Shown in pieces: positions 38,398 through 47,153 of a DNA stretch of 64,000 nucleotides (the stretch's first letter is position 1; every line of letters begins with the position of its first letter). Position numbers and translations under genes: made by a program. A model generated the notes under the pieces. It did no database searches. It worked only from the letters and a program-made list of their open reading frames with translations, and was not told where the DNA came from. This DNA comes from Microbacteriaceae bacterium VKM Ac-2855 (lineage in GTDB: Bacteria; Actinomycetota; Actinomycetes; Actinomycetales; Microbacteriaceae): contig JABMLG010000008.1 in the NCBI GenBank assembly GCA_013204985.1, forward strand, positions 124,001-188,000, written 5' to 3'.

Positions 38398-38540
38398 GTG
38401 CCAAAGTCGTTTTCCGAGGACTTTCGTCGGGACGTCGCGGTCGCGCGCAAGGGCGAAACGCTCTCGCGCAGATCGCAACGGACTTCAAGGTCTTCGAGAA
38501 CTCGATCGTAAACTGGATCAGGGCTCGCCTCGCACTGCCT
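38398..38540 (+). pseudogene. IS3-family transposase OrfA fragment
   Basis: GTG-PKSFSEDFRRDVAVARKGE reads like the IS3 OrfA N-terminus. The frame then breaks near 38460 and continues in another frame as LAQIATDFKVFENSIVNWI, the helix-turn-helix. The rest of OrfA and all of OrfB are absent. A dead remnant. Confidence 0.65.
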
Positions 38541-38622
38541 CATGTCTCGGCGGTTCGCCGAACTTCCTAAAGGACGACCAACGATGTTGCTTTAATCTCT
38601 CTGAGAGGAAGCCCATTCGGTC

Positions 38623-39177
38623 ATGTCGGCTAGGGCCTGCTCTGTTGCCGGCGACGCACTGGACCGCTGTCGGCAACGGATCCAACAGCACACGATGGGG
38701 CATCGCGGCCGATCCGGAGAACCGCTCTACTCGGCTCGCCAGACCCGGCACACTGGCGCAAACCTGCTCACTGACAAGCAGCGCGCCCGCCTCGAGGCCG
38801 TGTTCGCGACCGAGGAGCACGTCGAGGTCGAAGTGACCTGGGGTATCTACCAGCGCATGATCGCCGCCTACCGCCACCCCGACCCCGCAAGCGGCAAGAC
38901 CGCGATGCAGGCACTTATCACCTCGATCAGCAGCGGCGTCCCCAGCACACTCAAAGAGCTGATCACGCTGGGCCGGACCATAAAACTCCGCGCCGCTGAC
39001 GTCCTCGCCTACTTCGACCGACCCGGCACCTCGAACGGACCCACCGAAGCGATAAACGACCGCCTCGAACACCTCCGCGGCTCCGCCCTGGGCTTTCGCA
39101 ACCTGACCAACTACATCGCCCGATCACTCCTCGAAACCGGCGGCTTCAGACCCCGACTACACCCTGAATTGCGATGA
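38623..39177 (+). pseudogene. ISL3-family transposase, C-terminal fragment
   Basis: About 170 residues match the end of ISL3 transposases: RCRQRIQQHTMGHRGRSGEPLY, LLTDKQRARLEAVF, and the late TSNGPTEAINDRLEHLRG with the final catalytic Glu, then GFRNLTNYIARSLLETGG. The N-terminal zinc finger, HTH and first Asp are missing. The in-frame ATG at 38623 is incidental. No terminal inverted repeats were identified. Confidence 0.75.
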
Positions 39178-39414
39178 GCCGCATAGTGGCTGACGGGCCC
39201 TCGTCCACTACGCTTTTCTTTTCGGGAATGTGGTTCTTTGGGGGTACCGCGCCTCTTTTCGAACGGAGTGATCCGCTACGCGGCCGAACTAGAGGCGCGC
39301 AGAGCCGCCAATTCGTAGGAGTCGCGCGCAACCATCCGCGAACACGACCCGAGAATCCTCTCCCGAAGGCGGCCCGGTCGGGTCGCCGGAGGTCGGATCT
39401 GATCGGGGAATGAC
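39178..39414. other. Non-coding stretch between IS remnant and iol cluster
   Basis: 237 bases without a supportable gene. Probably residual IS end sequence (T-rich 39210-39245) followed by ordinary spacer. Confidence 0.4.
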
Positions 39415-39444
39415 GAAGGGGCGGGCCTGCAGGCCCGCCCCTTC
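39415..39444 (-). terminator. Perfect terminator hairpin of the iolC-H operon
   Basis: GAAGGGGCGGGCC (39415-39427) pairs with 39432-39444 around TGCA. It begins 15 bases after the stop of the last iol gene (39459, minus strand). Confidence 0.85.
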
Positions 39445-39458
39445 ATCGCGATACGTCC

Positions 39459-40337
39459 CTACGCCGTCGCCGAACCGATCAGCTCGCGCAGTCGCTCCAA
39501 TTGGAACCGGGAGATCTCGTCGGCCCGCTCGTCCTCGGCGAAGACGTTCGAGACGATCAGGGCGTCCTCGCGTTCGAGGTAGCCCGTCTGTCCGAGAAGA
39601 GCGAACAGTTCGGTCCAGTCGACATCGCCGCCGCCGATCGGGAGGTGCTGGTGCACTCGGGCCGCGTTGCCGGGAGGATTGCTGATGTAACGCAGCCCGT
39701 GCGAGCGGTTGTGGTCGAAGGTGTCCGCCGCGTACACGGTGCCCAGGCGTCGCCCGATCTCTGGGATCAAGGTGGCCGCACGGTCGCCGTAGTGGAAGGT
39801 GTGCGAGGCGACGTAGACGAACCCGATCGAGTCCGAATCCAACGCCCGCAGAATGCGCCAGGCTTCGAGCCCGTCCTCGACGAAGTCGTCGGGGTGCGGG
39901 TCGAAGTTCAGGTGGATGCCCTCCTTCTCGACGAGGGGGAGGAGCGTCTCCATCGAGCGGTAGAACGCGGCCTCGGAGTCCTCGTCGCGCTCCGGTCTTC
40001 CGCTGAACTCGGTGTTGATGGTGTCCACGCCGAGTTCGACGGCCAGCTCGATAACCCGGCGGAAGTTGCGAACGGCCGTCTCGCGCTGCGGCTCGTCCGG
40101 CGACGAGATGCGCTGAACGGGCAGGATGGCCGGGATGCTCACCCCGGCGTCCTGCGTGCGCTTCTTCAGCGCGCGCACCAGAGCCGTGTCGGCCTTCGGA
40201 TACCGGAAGAACGGGCTGAAGTCGACGTGCGGCGTGAGCTGGAAGTGTTCGTAGCCCAGGCGTGCCGTCACGTCGGGGAAGTCGAGCAGACCGAAGTCGT
40301 GATGGTAGGGCGTGGGATCGAGGGCGATGCGGACCAT
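39459..40337 (-). CDS. iolH: IolH-like sugar phosphate isomerase/epimerase (TIM barrel)
   Basis: 292 residues of the AP-endonuclease-2 barrel. Start VRIALDPTPYHHDFGLLDFP, central DTINTEFSGRPERDEDSEAAFYRSME, NFDPHPDDFVEDG with metal ligands, and HNRSHGLRYISNPPG. IolH proteins occur at the end of inositol operons; their exact reaction is not settled. Last gene of the iolC-aldolase-A-B-D-H unit, 38 bases after iolD. Confidence 0.75.
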   Translation of the reverse strand: MVRIALDPTPYHHDFGLLDFPDVTARLGYEHFQLTPHVDFSPFFRYPKADTALVRALKKRTQDAGVSIPAILPVQRISSPDEPQRETAVRNFRRVIELAVELGVDTINTEFSGRPERDEDSEAAFYRSMETLLPLVEKEGIHLNFDPHPDDFVEDGLEAWRILRALDSDSIGFVYVASHTFHYGDRAATLIPEIGRRLGTVYAADTFDHNRSHGLRYISNPPGNAARVHQHLPIGGGDVDWTELFALLGQTGYLEREDALIVSNVFAEDERADEISRFQLERLRELIGSATA

Positions 40338-40375
40338 GGGTTTCTCCGGTGATGCGATTCAGGAACGGGTGGGGC

Positions 40376-42274
40376 TCAGCCGAGCAGCGGCTTCTGGTCT
40401 CGCTTGTGCGTCCGGTAGTCGACGAGCGCGGCCTGCGTGCTGGGCAACTCGGAGACCTCGGCCACAGGCACATCCCACCATCCTTCGCCGTCGGGCGAAT
40501 ACAGCAGCGGGTCGCTGTTGATGTGAATGAGGGTCGTGCGGTCAGACGCCTTCGCGACGGCCATCGCCGCCTTCAAGTCCGCGATCGCATCCGGCCCGGG
40601 CTCGACCTCGATGGTGTCGACACCGTAGCTTCGAGCGTTCGCGGCGAGGTCGATGGGCAGCACCCGCTCGCCCTGGAAGCCGCCCTGTTCATCCTGGTAG
40701 CGGTACCAGGTACCGAATCGTTCCGAGCCGACGGACTCGGACAGGTGGCCGATGGAGGCGTAGCCGTGGTTCTGAATGAGGACCACGATGATCTTGATAC
40801 CCTCGGCGACCGCGGTGACCAACTCGGTGTGCAGCATCAGGTAAGAGCCATCGCCGACCATCACGATCGCGTCGCGGTCCGGCGATGCGCGGCGCACGCC
40901 CATCCCACCCGCGATCTCGTAGCCCATGCAAGAGAAGGCGTACTCGACGTGGTAGCCGAGGCTGTCCCGCACGCGCCACAGCTTGTGCAGATCGCCCGGC
41001 AGCGAGCCGGCGGCCTGGATGATGACGTCGCGCGGGTCGCTCGAGGACTGTACGGCGTCGATGATCTCGGTCTGGCCCGGCAACGCGAGCCCCGAAGACT
41101 GGAAGGCCTCGTCGACGACGGCGTCCCAGGCGGACTTCTCGGTGGCCGCGAGCGCCCTCCATTCCGCCGACACCGAGTAGCCCTCCAACGCGGGCAGCAG
41201 TGCTTCGAGGGCCTCGCGGGCGTCGGCGATCACCGGCAGCTGCGAGCCGTGCTTGTACGCGTCGAACGAGGCGACGTTGATGTTCACGAAGGTGACGTCG
41301 GGGTTCTGGAACGCCGTGCGGCTGGCGGTGGTGAAGTCGGAGTAGCGGGTACCGATGCCGATCACCACGTCCGCCGCGGCGGCGAGCCTGTTCGCGGCGG
41401 ACGTCCCCGTCGCTCCGATGCCGCCGAGGTAGTCCGGGTGGTCCCACACGAGGGATCCGCCGCCCGCCTGCGATGTGCCGACCGGGATGCCGGTGGCCTC
41501 GACGAGGGCCGCCAGCGCGGCTTCCGCCCCCGAGTAGATGACGCCACCGCCGGCGACGATGATCGGATTCTCGGCCGCGCGGATCGCCGCCACGGCACGG
41601 GCGAGCGGCCCGGCCTCGGGCAGGGGGCGGCGGATGTGCCACTCGCGCGGGGCGAGGAACTCGACGGGCACGTCGATGGTCTCGGCCTGCACGTCCTCCG
41701 GGAGCGCGATCGTCACCGCGCCGGTCTCGGCGGGATCCGTCAGCACGCGCATCGCTGCGAGCGCGATCGAGAACAGCTTCTCCGGTCGGTCGACGCGGTC
41801 GAAGAACCGCGACAGGGGGCGGAAGGCATCCGTGACCTGGATCCCGAGGTCGTGCGGCAGCTCGATCTGCTGCAGCACCGGGTCGGAGACCCGGGTCGCG
41901 AACGCGTCACTGGGCAGCAGCAGCGCCGGCATGCGGTTCGTCGTGGCGAGCGCGGCCCCGGTGAGCATGTTGGCGGCTCCCGGGCCGACGGAGGCTGCGC
42001 TCGCGAACGTGGCGCGGCGACGGCGCATCCGGGCGTAGCCGACGGACTGGTGCACCATCGCCTGCTCGTTGCGGGCCTGGTGGTACGGCATGAGCCCGGG
42101 CTGCTCGGCCTCGATCTGCTTCAGCGCCTGCCCGATCCCGGCGACGTTGCCGTGTCCGAAGATGCCGAAGGTGCCGGCGATGGTGCGCTCGCGGATGTCG
42201 CCGTCGACGGTCCACTGGTTGGCGAGGAATTCGATCAGCGCTTGGCTGACGGTCATCCGCCTCGTCGTGCTCAT
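40376..42274 (-). CDS. iolD: 3D-(3,5/4)-trihydroxycyclohexane-1,2-dione hydrolase
   Basis: 632 residues, ThDP-dependent. Opens the ring of the diketo inositol intermediate to 5-deoxy-glucuronate. N-terminal ThDP fold with FGHGNVAGIGQAL and MPYHQARNEQAMVHQSVGYAR (the catalytic Glu is in the NEQA stretch of other members), then the C-terminal ThDP motif GDGSYLMLHTE...QNHGYASIG. Size and motifs fit IolD precisely. One base separates its ATG from the iolB stop. Confidence 0.95.
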   Translation of the reverse strand: MSTTRRMTVSQALIEFLANQWTVDGDIRERTIAGTFGIFGHGNVAGIGQALKQIEAEQPGLMPYHQARNEQAMVHQSVGYARMRRRRATFASAASVGPGAANMLTGAALATTNRMPALLLPSDAFATRVSDPVLQQIELPHDLGIQVTDAFRPLSRFFDRVDRPEKLFSIALAAMRVLTDPAETGAVTIALPEDVQAETIDVPVEFLAPREWHIRRPLPEAGPLARAVAAIRAAENPIIVAGGGVIYSGAEAALAALVEATGIPVGTSQAGGGSLVWDHPDYLGGIGATGTSAANRLAAAADVVIGIGTRYSDFTTASRTAFQNPDVTFVNINVASFDAYKHGSQLPVIADAREALEALLPALEGYSVSAEWRALAATEKSAWDAVVDEAFQSSGLALPGQTEIIDAVQSSSDPRDVIIQAAGSLPGDLHKLWRVRDSLGYHVEYAFSCMGYEIAGGMGVRRASPDRDAIVMVGDGSYLMLHTELVTAVAEGIKIIVVLIQNHGYASIGHLSESVGSERFGTWYRYQDEQGGFQGERVLPIDLAANARSYGVDTIEVEPGPDAIADLKAAMAVAKASDRTTLIHINSDPLLYSPDGEGWWDVPVAEVSELPSTQAALVDYRTHKRDQKPLLG

Positions 42275-42275
42275 G

Positions 42276-43190
42276 TCAGTTGATTCCTTCGTTCGAGCCC
42301 AGGTAGGGCAGTCGGGAGTCGAATTCCTGGCCGTCCCAGGTGCCGCGGATCCAGCCGTGGGCCGGGTCGTCCGAGATGTGCCAGACCCGTTCGGGGTCCG
42401 GACCCGCCATCACGTTCAGGTAGTACAGGTCGTATCCGGGGGCGGCGACGCACGGACCGTGCCAGCCGTAGGGGAGCAGGGCGATGTCGCCCGTGTGCAC
42501 CTCGGCCAGGATGTCGATCTCACCGGCGTCCGACGAATACGTGCGGAGGAATCCGAACGGCGCGGCCTGCGGCGGGGCGGTGACGCCCTTCGAGACGGCG
42601 GACTCGAAGTAGTAGATCTCTTCGAGGCGTGATTCCTCGCCCGGGACGAGTTCGTCGTGCTTGTGCGGAGGGTAGCTCGACCAGTTCTCGGCGGGGGTGA
42701 TCACCTCGCAGACGATGAACGAGCCCGCCTCGAGGGCCTGAGGTGTGCCGAAATTGTGCACCTGCCGACTCGAGCGGCCGGCGCCGCGCAGTTCGACCGG
42801 TACCTCGGACTTGTTGATGTGGCGGCTCGGGTGCACCTCCGTCGTCGGCGCTTCCGCGACGGCGACGCGACCTGAACCGGAGACGGTCGCCGACGTGTCG
42901 CGGGAGAGGTAGAGCACATCGCTCGGGCCGTCGAAGACCGATTCCCGACCCTCCAGCAGGGTGGTCTCCGACGGGCCCGAGCTCTGGTGCCGGACCGTGA
43001 ACGATCCGGCCAGCGGCACAACGAGTCGTTCGACGCCGGCCGAGGCCAGCGGCAGCTCGTCACCCGCGCGGATGTCCGCCACCCGGATGCCGGTGTGCTG
43101 CCAGCCGGGAAGGCTGTCGTCCACGACGGACTCCCATCCGTCACGCTCGAGCGTCCCCTTCGGGAACACCCATTCGTTGTGCCGAGTCAT
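42276..43190 (-). CDS. iolB: 5-deoxy-glucuronate isomerase
   Basis: 304 residues, bicupin. Converts 5-deoxy-glucuronate to 2-deoxy-5-ke-gluconate (DKG). Metal-binding SSYPPHKHDE near 190 with later Glu and His residues (EEIYYFE, PYGWHGP), and the typical ending NVMAGPDPERVWHISDDP. Preceded by a 294-base spacer that carries a very long hairpin and two operator-like palindromes, while the rest of the operon is tightly packed. Confidence 0.95.
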   Translation of the reverse strand: MTRHNEWVFPKGTLERDGWESVVDDSLPGWQHTGIRVADIRAGDELPLASAGVERLVVPLAGSFTVRHQSSGPSETTLLEGRESVFDGPSDVLYLSRDTSATVSGSGRVAVAEAPTTEVHPSRHINKSEVPVELRGAGRSSRQVHNFGTPQALEAGSFIVCEVITPAENWSSYPPHKHDELVPGEESRLEEIYYFESAVSKGVTAPPQAAPFGFLRTYSSDAGEIDILAEVHTGDIALLPYGWHGPCVAAPGYDLYYLNVMAGPDPERVWHISDDPAHGWIRGTWDGQEFDSRLPYLGSNEGIN

Positions 43191-43212
43191 TACGGCCTCT
43201 CCTTGTCTCTGT

Positions 43213-43279
43213 CCCCGCGAGATGCCTCTTATGCACGCGCCTCGCGGCGTGTCGCGTGCATATGAGGCATCTCGCGGGG
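43213..43279. repeat. 27-bp inverted repeat (hairpin) between iolA and iolB
   Basis: Arms 43213-43239 and 43253-43279 are complementary at 26 of 27 positions around a 13-base loop. Key cores are GCGAGATGCCTC and ATGCACGCG. The iolB start is 23 bases away. Far longer than a usual terminator; it could be an mRNA-processing or stability element, or a small mobile palindrome. Confidence 0.9.
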
Positions 43280-43359
43280 CTCTGGTGCCGTTCTTTCAGT
43301 TGTGCGGGTGCGGGGGCGTTTGCGGATGCTCGCAAGCACTGTCGTGATCCCAACCGCCT

Positions 43360-43398
43360 TTGCGCCAGCGCAACCGGCGATTCGCGTTGCAGCGAATC
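43360..43398. promoter_or_regulatory. Two LacI-like palindromes upstream of iolB
   Basis: TTGCGC-CA-GCGCAA (43360-43373) and GATTCGC-N6-GCGAATC (43379-43385/43392-43398). Both have central CG-rich cores resembling LacI/GalR-family operators. They suggest an internal promoter for iolB-D-H. Confidence 0.45.
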
Positions 43399-43484
43399 GT
43401 CGTGCGCGGTACGTGACACGCTCCTGCCAACCTTCCCCGTCGGGAAGCCGACTGCGGCTGATCGACGAGGAACGAGGAGAGAGG

Positions 43485-45014
43485 CTAGTCGGTGGAGCGT
43501 GGGAAGCCGAGGTTGATGCCGCCGTGGGAGGGGTCGAGCCAGCGGGAGGTGATGGCTTTTTGTTGGGTGAAGAAGCGGACGCCTTCGGCGCCGTGGGCTT
43601 TGGTGTCGCCGAAGAGGGAGGATTTCCAGCCGCCGAAGGAGAAGGTGGCGACGGGGACGGGGATGGGGACGTTGATGCCGATCATGCCGACTTCGATTTC
43701 GTTTTGGAAGCGGCGGGCGGCGCCGCCGTCGTTGGTGAAGATGGCGGTGCCGTTGCCGAACGCGCCGTTGTTGATGAGGGTGACGCCTTCTTCGTAGGTC
43801 TGCACGCGCACGATGGAGAGCACGGGTCCGAAGATCTCTTCGGTGTAGACGCGGGAGGTGATGGGGACGTCGTCGATGAGGGTGGGGCCGAGCCAGAAGC
43901 CGTTGGGGTCGCCGTCCACGGTGATGCCGCGGCCGTCGATGACGACTTTCGCGCCGTCGGTTTCGGCGATGTCGATGTAGGACGCGACTTTGTCGCGGTG
44001 CACCTTGGTGACGAGGGGGCCCATGTCGCAGCCGCGGCGGCCGTCGCCGATGCGTAGCGTCGCGGCGCGGTCTTGGATTTTGGTGATGAGTTCGTCGGCG
44101 ACGGGTTCGACGGCGACGACGACGGAGATGGCCATGCAGCGTTCCCCGGCGGAGCCGAAGCCGGCGTTGATGGCGGAGTCCGCGACGAGGTCGAGGTCGG
44201 CGTCGGGGAGGACGAGCATGTGGTTCTTCGCGCCGCCGAGGGCTTGCACGCGTTTGCCGTGTTTGGTGCCGGTCTCGTACACGTATTGCGCGATGGGGGT
44301 GGAGCCCACGAACGAGATGGAGCGCACGTCGGGGTGGGTCAACAGGCCGTCGACGGCTTCTTTGTCGCCGTTGAGGACGGTGAACACGCCGTCGGGTAGG
44401 CCGGCTTCTTTCCAGAGTTTCGCGAGCCAGATCGCGGCGGTGGGGTCTTTCTCGGAGGGTTTCAACACGACGGTGTTGCCGGCGGCGATCGCGATGGGGA
44501 AGAACCACATCGGTACCATCGCGGGGAAGTTGAAGGGTGAGATGATCCCCACGACTCCGAGGGGCTGTTTGGTGGAGTAGACGTCGACGCCGGTGGACAC
44601 CTGTTCGGAGTATTCGCCCTTGAGATGGTGGGCGAGGCCGGTGGCGAACTCGACGACTTCTTGGCCGCGGGTGATCTCACCGAGTGCATCCGAGACGACT
44701 TTGCCGTGTTCGGAGGTGATGATCTCGGCCAGCTCACCCTTCTTCGCCTCCAACAACTCCCGGAAACGGAACAGGATCTGCTGACGCTTCGCCAACGACA
44801 GATCCCGCCACGCCGGGAACGCCGCCTTCGCCGACGCCACCGCGGCGTCGATCTCATCACGGTTCGCCAGCGCGACGTTCTTGGTGACCACGCCTAGCGC
44901 GGGGTCGTAGACGGGTGCGGTGCGGCCGGAGGTGGACTCCGACTCGCGGCCGTCGATCCAGTGCGGGACCGTGGTGACGTCGTGCAGCGGAGCGATTCCG
45001 ATGGTTTCGGACAT
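43485..45014 (-). CDS. iolA: CoA-acylating (methyl)malonate-semialdehyde dehydrogenase
   Basis: 509 residues from ATG 45014 (GAAGAGAG upstream; the longer frame from 45134 is not supported). Aldehyde dehydrogenase fold: ISPFNFPAMVPMW, EKDPTAAIWLAKLWKEAG, FVGSTPIAQYVYETGTKHGKR, catalytic Cys in SAGERCMAIS, and FSFGGWKSSLFGD. The lack of the usual catalytic Glu region and the GERCMA context mark the MMSA/IolA group. It turns malonate semialdehyde into acetyl-CoA, the last step of inositol breakdown. Confidence 0.94.
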   Translation of the reverse strand: MSETIGIAPLHDVTTVPHWIDGRESESTSGRTAPVYDPALGVVTKNVALANRDEIDAAVASAKAAFPAWRDLSLAKRQQILFRFRELLEAKKGELAEIITSEHGKVVSDALGEITRGQEVVEFATGLAHHLKGEYSEQVSTGVDVYSTKQPLGVVGIISPFNFPAMVPMWFFPIAIAAGNTVVLKPSEKDPTAAIWLAKLWKEAGLPDGVFTVLNGDKEAVDGLLTHPDVRSISFVGSTPIAQYVYETGTKHGKRVQALGGAKNHMLVLPDADLDLVADSAINAGFGSAGERCMAISVVVAVEPVADELITKIQDRAATLRIGDGRRGCDMGPLVTKVHRDKVASYIDIAETDGAKVVIDGRGITVDGDPNGFWLGPTLIDDVPITSRVYTEEIFGPVLSIVRVQTYEEGVTLINNGAFGNGTAIFTNDGGAARRFQNEIEVGMIGINVPIPVPVATFSFGGWKSSLFGDTKAHGAEGVRFFTQQKAITSRWLDPSHGGINLGFPRSTD

Positions 45015-45078
45015 GATTCTCTCTTCGTGTGTAACGGGCTCGCGAGGAGCGGGGGAGGGTCGTGGAAAGGGTGCCGAC

Positions 45079-45990
45079 TCAGGCTGTTTCGCCGTGAACC
45101 AGCGCGGCGGCCGTATCGACGGCGCCGGCGACATCGCCGTCGGCCGGGTAGATCAGAGTGCGGCCGACGACGAGGCCGCGCACGCCCGGCAGCCCGAGCG
45201 CTTTCTTCCAGGTGGCGTAGGTGTTCTCGGGGCTGCCCTGAGGATCGCCGCCGAGCAGGAGGGTCGGCATGGTCGTCGCAGCCATCACCCGCTCCATCTC
45301 CGGAACCACCGGGAGCTTCATCCAGGTGTAGGCGGAGGAGTTCCCCAGCCCCGACGCGATCGCGATCGAGCGGATCACCGCATCGGCACTGAGGTCGTTC
45401 ACGATGGCGCCCTCCACCCAGGAGCTCATGAACGGCTCGAGCATGATCGGGATGCGCGCCGCCGCGGCCGCGTCCACGGCCCGCGCATTCGCCTCGATCG
45501 TGGCGACGGATCCCGCATCCGCGAGATTCACCCGCAGCAGGGTCTTGGCGAAATCGAGGCCGTCGCGCACGATCGCGTCGATGTCGTAACCCGTGAAGCG
45601 GTCGTCCATCTCGAAGGACGCGCCGCGGAGACCGCCGCGGTTCATCGAGCCGACGATGATCTTGTCGTCGAGCAGGCCCATCAGGGCGAGGTCGTCGATG
45701 ATGTCCGGGGTTCCGAGCACTCCGTCGACTCCGGGGCGGGACAGCGCGGTGGCGAGCCGGTCGAGCAGGTCGTAGCGATCCGCCATCGCCATGTCATCGT
45801 CGCGGACGCCGAGGGCCCCGCGCGCCGGATGGTCGGCCGCCACGATGAACAGGCGGTGATCGTCACGGAGCAGCGGGCGACGCCGACGGTTCGCGAAGGC
45901 TTCGGCGGCGGCTCCCGGGTTTTCGGCGCGGAGGGTCCGGAGCCGCTCGAAGGCGGCGGCGCGGTCGGGTTCGAGCTCAGACGCGGACAT
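45079..45990 (-). CDS. Class I aldolase-like TIM barrel, probable DKGP aldolase (IolJ role)
   Basis: 303 residues from ATG 45990 (AAGGAG upstream), overlapping the iolC end by 14 bases. FIVAADHPARGALG near 50 and KTLLRVNLADAGSV, EPFMSSW, TWMKLPVVPEMERVM (likely Schiff-base Lys), LLGGDPQGSPENTY fit the Cgl0158/deoxyribose-phosphate-aldolase-like family. It sits where iolJ is expected, so it likely splits DKG-6-phosphate to DHAP and malonate semialdehyde. The role is inferred from context. Confidence 0.8.
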   Translation of the reverse strand: MSASELEPDRAAAFERLRTLRAENPGAAAEAFANRRRRPLLRDDHRLFIVAADHPARGALGVRDDDMAMADRYDLLDRLATALSRPGVDGVLGTPDIIDDLALMGLLDDKIIVGSMNRGGLRGASFEMDDRFTGYDIDAIVRDGLDFAKTLLRVNLADAGSVATIEANARAVDAAAAARIPIMLEPFMSSWVEGAIVNDLSADAVIRSIAIASGLGNSSAYTWMKLPVVPEMERVMAATTMPTLLLGGDPQGSPENTYATWKKALGLPGVRGLVVGRTLIYPADGDVAGAVDTAAALVHGETA

Positions 45991-46945
45991 CGGTGCGCTC
46001 CTTGAGAAAGGCCTCGACCTCGTCGGAGGTCGGCATGGCGGTGGAGCACTCGCGGCGGGAGGCCACGATCGCGCCGGCGACGTTGGCGAAGCGCAGAATG
46101 CGTTCGAGGTCCCAGCCCTCGATGAGCCCGTGGGTGAGGGCGCCGCCGAAGCTGTCGCCTGCACCGAGGCCGTTGACGACATCGACGAGGTAGGGTTCGA
46201 CCTCGACCGTCTCCTCCCGGGTCTTCGCGAGCACGCCCTTCGGACCCTGTTTGACGATCGCGAGCTCGACGCCCCGCTCGAGCAGAGCGTCCGCGGCGCG
46301 GTGCGGGTCGGTCTCGCCGACGGCGACCTCGCACTCCTCCCGGTTCCCGACGGCCACCGTGACGAACTCCAGCGCCTTCGCGACCTCGCGCGTCGCCTGA
46401 GCCGGCGAGTTCCAGAACATGGGCCGGTAATCGAGATCGAGCACCGTCAGGGGCCGGCGGTTGCGGGCCTGCCAGGCGACGAAGTGCGCGGAACGGCTCG
46501 GCTCTTCCGTGAGGCCGGTGACCGTGGACCAGTACACCTTCGCTCGATGGATCGCGTCCAGGTCGAGCGACTGCGCGGTGATCGCGAGGTCGGGCGCCTT
46601 GGGCTTGCGGTAGAAGTAGAGGGGAAAATCGTCCGGCGGGAAGATCTCGCAGAACGTGACCGGAGTCGCCAAGTCGTCCTCCGTGCCGACGAATTCGTCG
46701 CTCACGCCGAGGCGGACGAGTTCGCGCTTGACGTAGCGGCCGAACGGATCGTCGCCGGTGCGCGAGATGAGAGCTGCGGAGTGGCCGTGCCGGGCGGCGG
46801 CGACGGCGACGTTCGCGGCGCTGCCGCCGAGGTACTTTCCGAACGTCTCCACGTCCTCGAGACCGAGACTGTCCTGCAGGGGATAGATGTCGACGCCGAC
46901 GCGACCGATGGTCAACACGTCGTAGGTCGTTGTCGAGGGGGTCAT
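45977..46945 (-). CDS. iolC: 5-dehydro-2-deoxygluconokinase (PfkB family)
   Basis: 322 residues. Phosphorylates DKG to DKG-6-phosphate. PfkB motif 1 GGSAANVAVAAARHG near 40 and motif 2 NGLGAGDSFGGALTHG near 250 with the catalytic Asp. LTIGRVGVDIYP start is typical of IolC. First gene of the six-gene unit; an operator dyad lies 90 bases upstream. Confidence 0.93.
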   Translation of the reverse strand: MTPSTTTYDVLTIGRVGVDIYPLQDSLGLEDVETFGKYLGGSAANVAVAAARHGHSAALISRTGDDPFGRYVKRELVRLGVSDEFVGTEDDLATPVTFCEIFPPDDFPLYFYRKPKAPDLAITAQSLDLDAIHRAKVYWSTVTGLTEEPSRSAHFVAWQARNRRPLTVLDLDYRPMFWNSPAQATREVAKALEFVTVAVGNREECEVAVGETDPHRAADALLERGVELAIVKQGPKGVLAKTREETVEVEPYLVDVVNGLGAGDSFGGALTHGLIEGWDLERILRFANVAGAIVASRRECSTAMPTSDEVEAFLKERTDVRV

Positions 46946-47035
46946 ACGTCTGTGTATGCCTTTCTGTCGCTGCGCTCCGGGAGAGTGCGGGTGGAGGACG
47001 CTCGGCGTGGAAGCACCCGTGCCCTTCCATTCTAA

Positions 47036-47045
47036 TGTCTTAACA
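47036..47045. promoter_or_regulatory. TGTCTTAACA operator upstream of iolC
   Basis: Reverse complement TGTTAAGACA is identical to the site upstream of iolT (48631-48640). It belongs to a TGT-N4-ACA group in front of all three iol units. Confidence 0.6.
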
Positions 47046-47101
47046 TGCGAACAATCAATGTTCGACGCTCGATCCGACGGTGCACCCGCGGAAATGACGA
47101 C

Positions 47102-47125
47102 GAGGGCGCCCCTCGGGGCGCCCTC
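47102..47125 (-). terminator. Hairpin terminator after iolT
   Basis: GAGGGCGCC (47102-47110) pairs with GGCGCCCTC (47117-47125), 28 bases after the iolT stop. Confidence 0.8.
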
Positions 47126-47153
47126 GCGTTCGAGAGGAGTCTCCGCTCCGTCT

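Noticed and set aside
40262-42283. A 673-codon plus-strand frame opposite iolD
   Set aside because: Shadow frame; iolD motifs, start and operon spacing are unambiguous.
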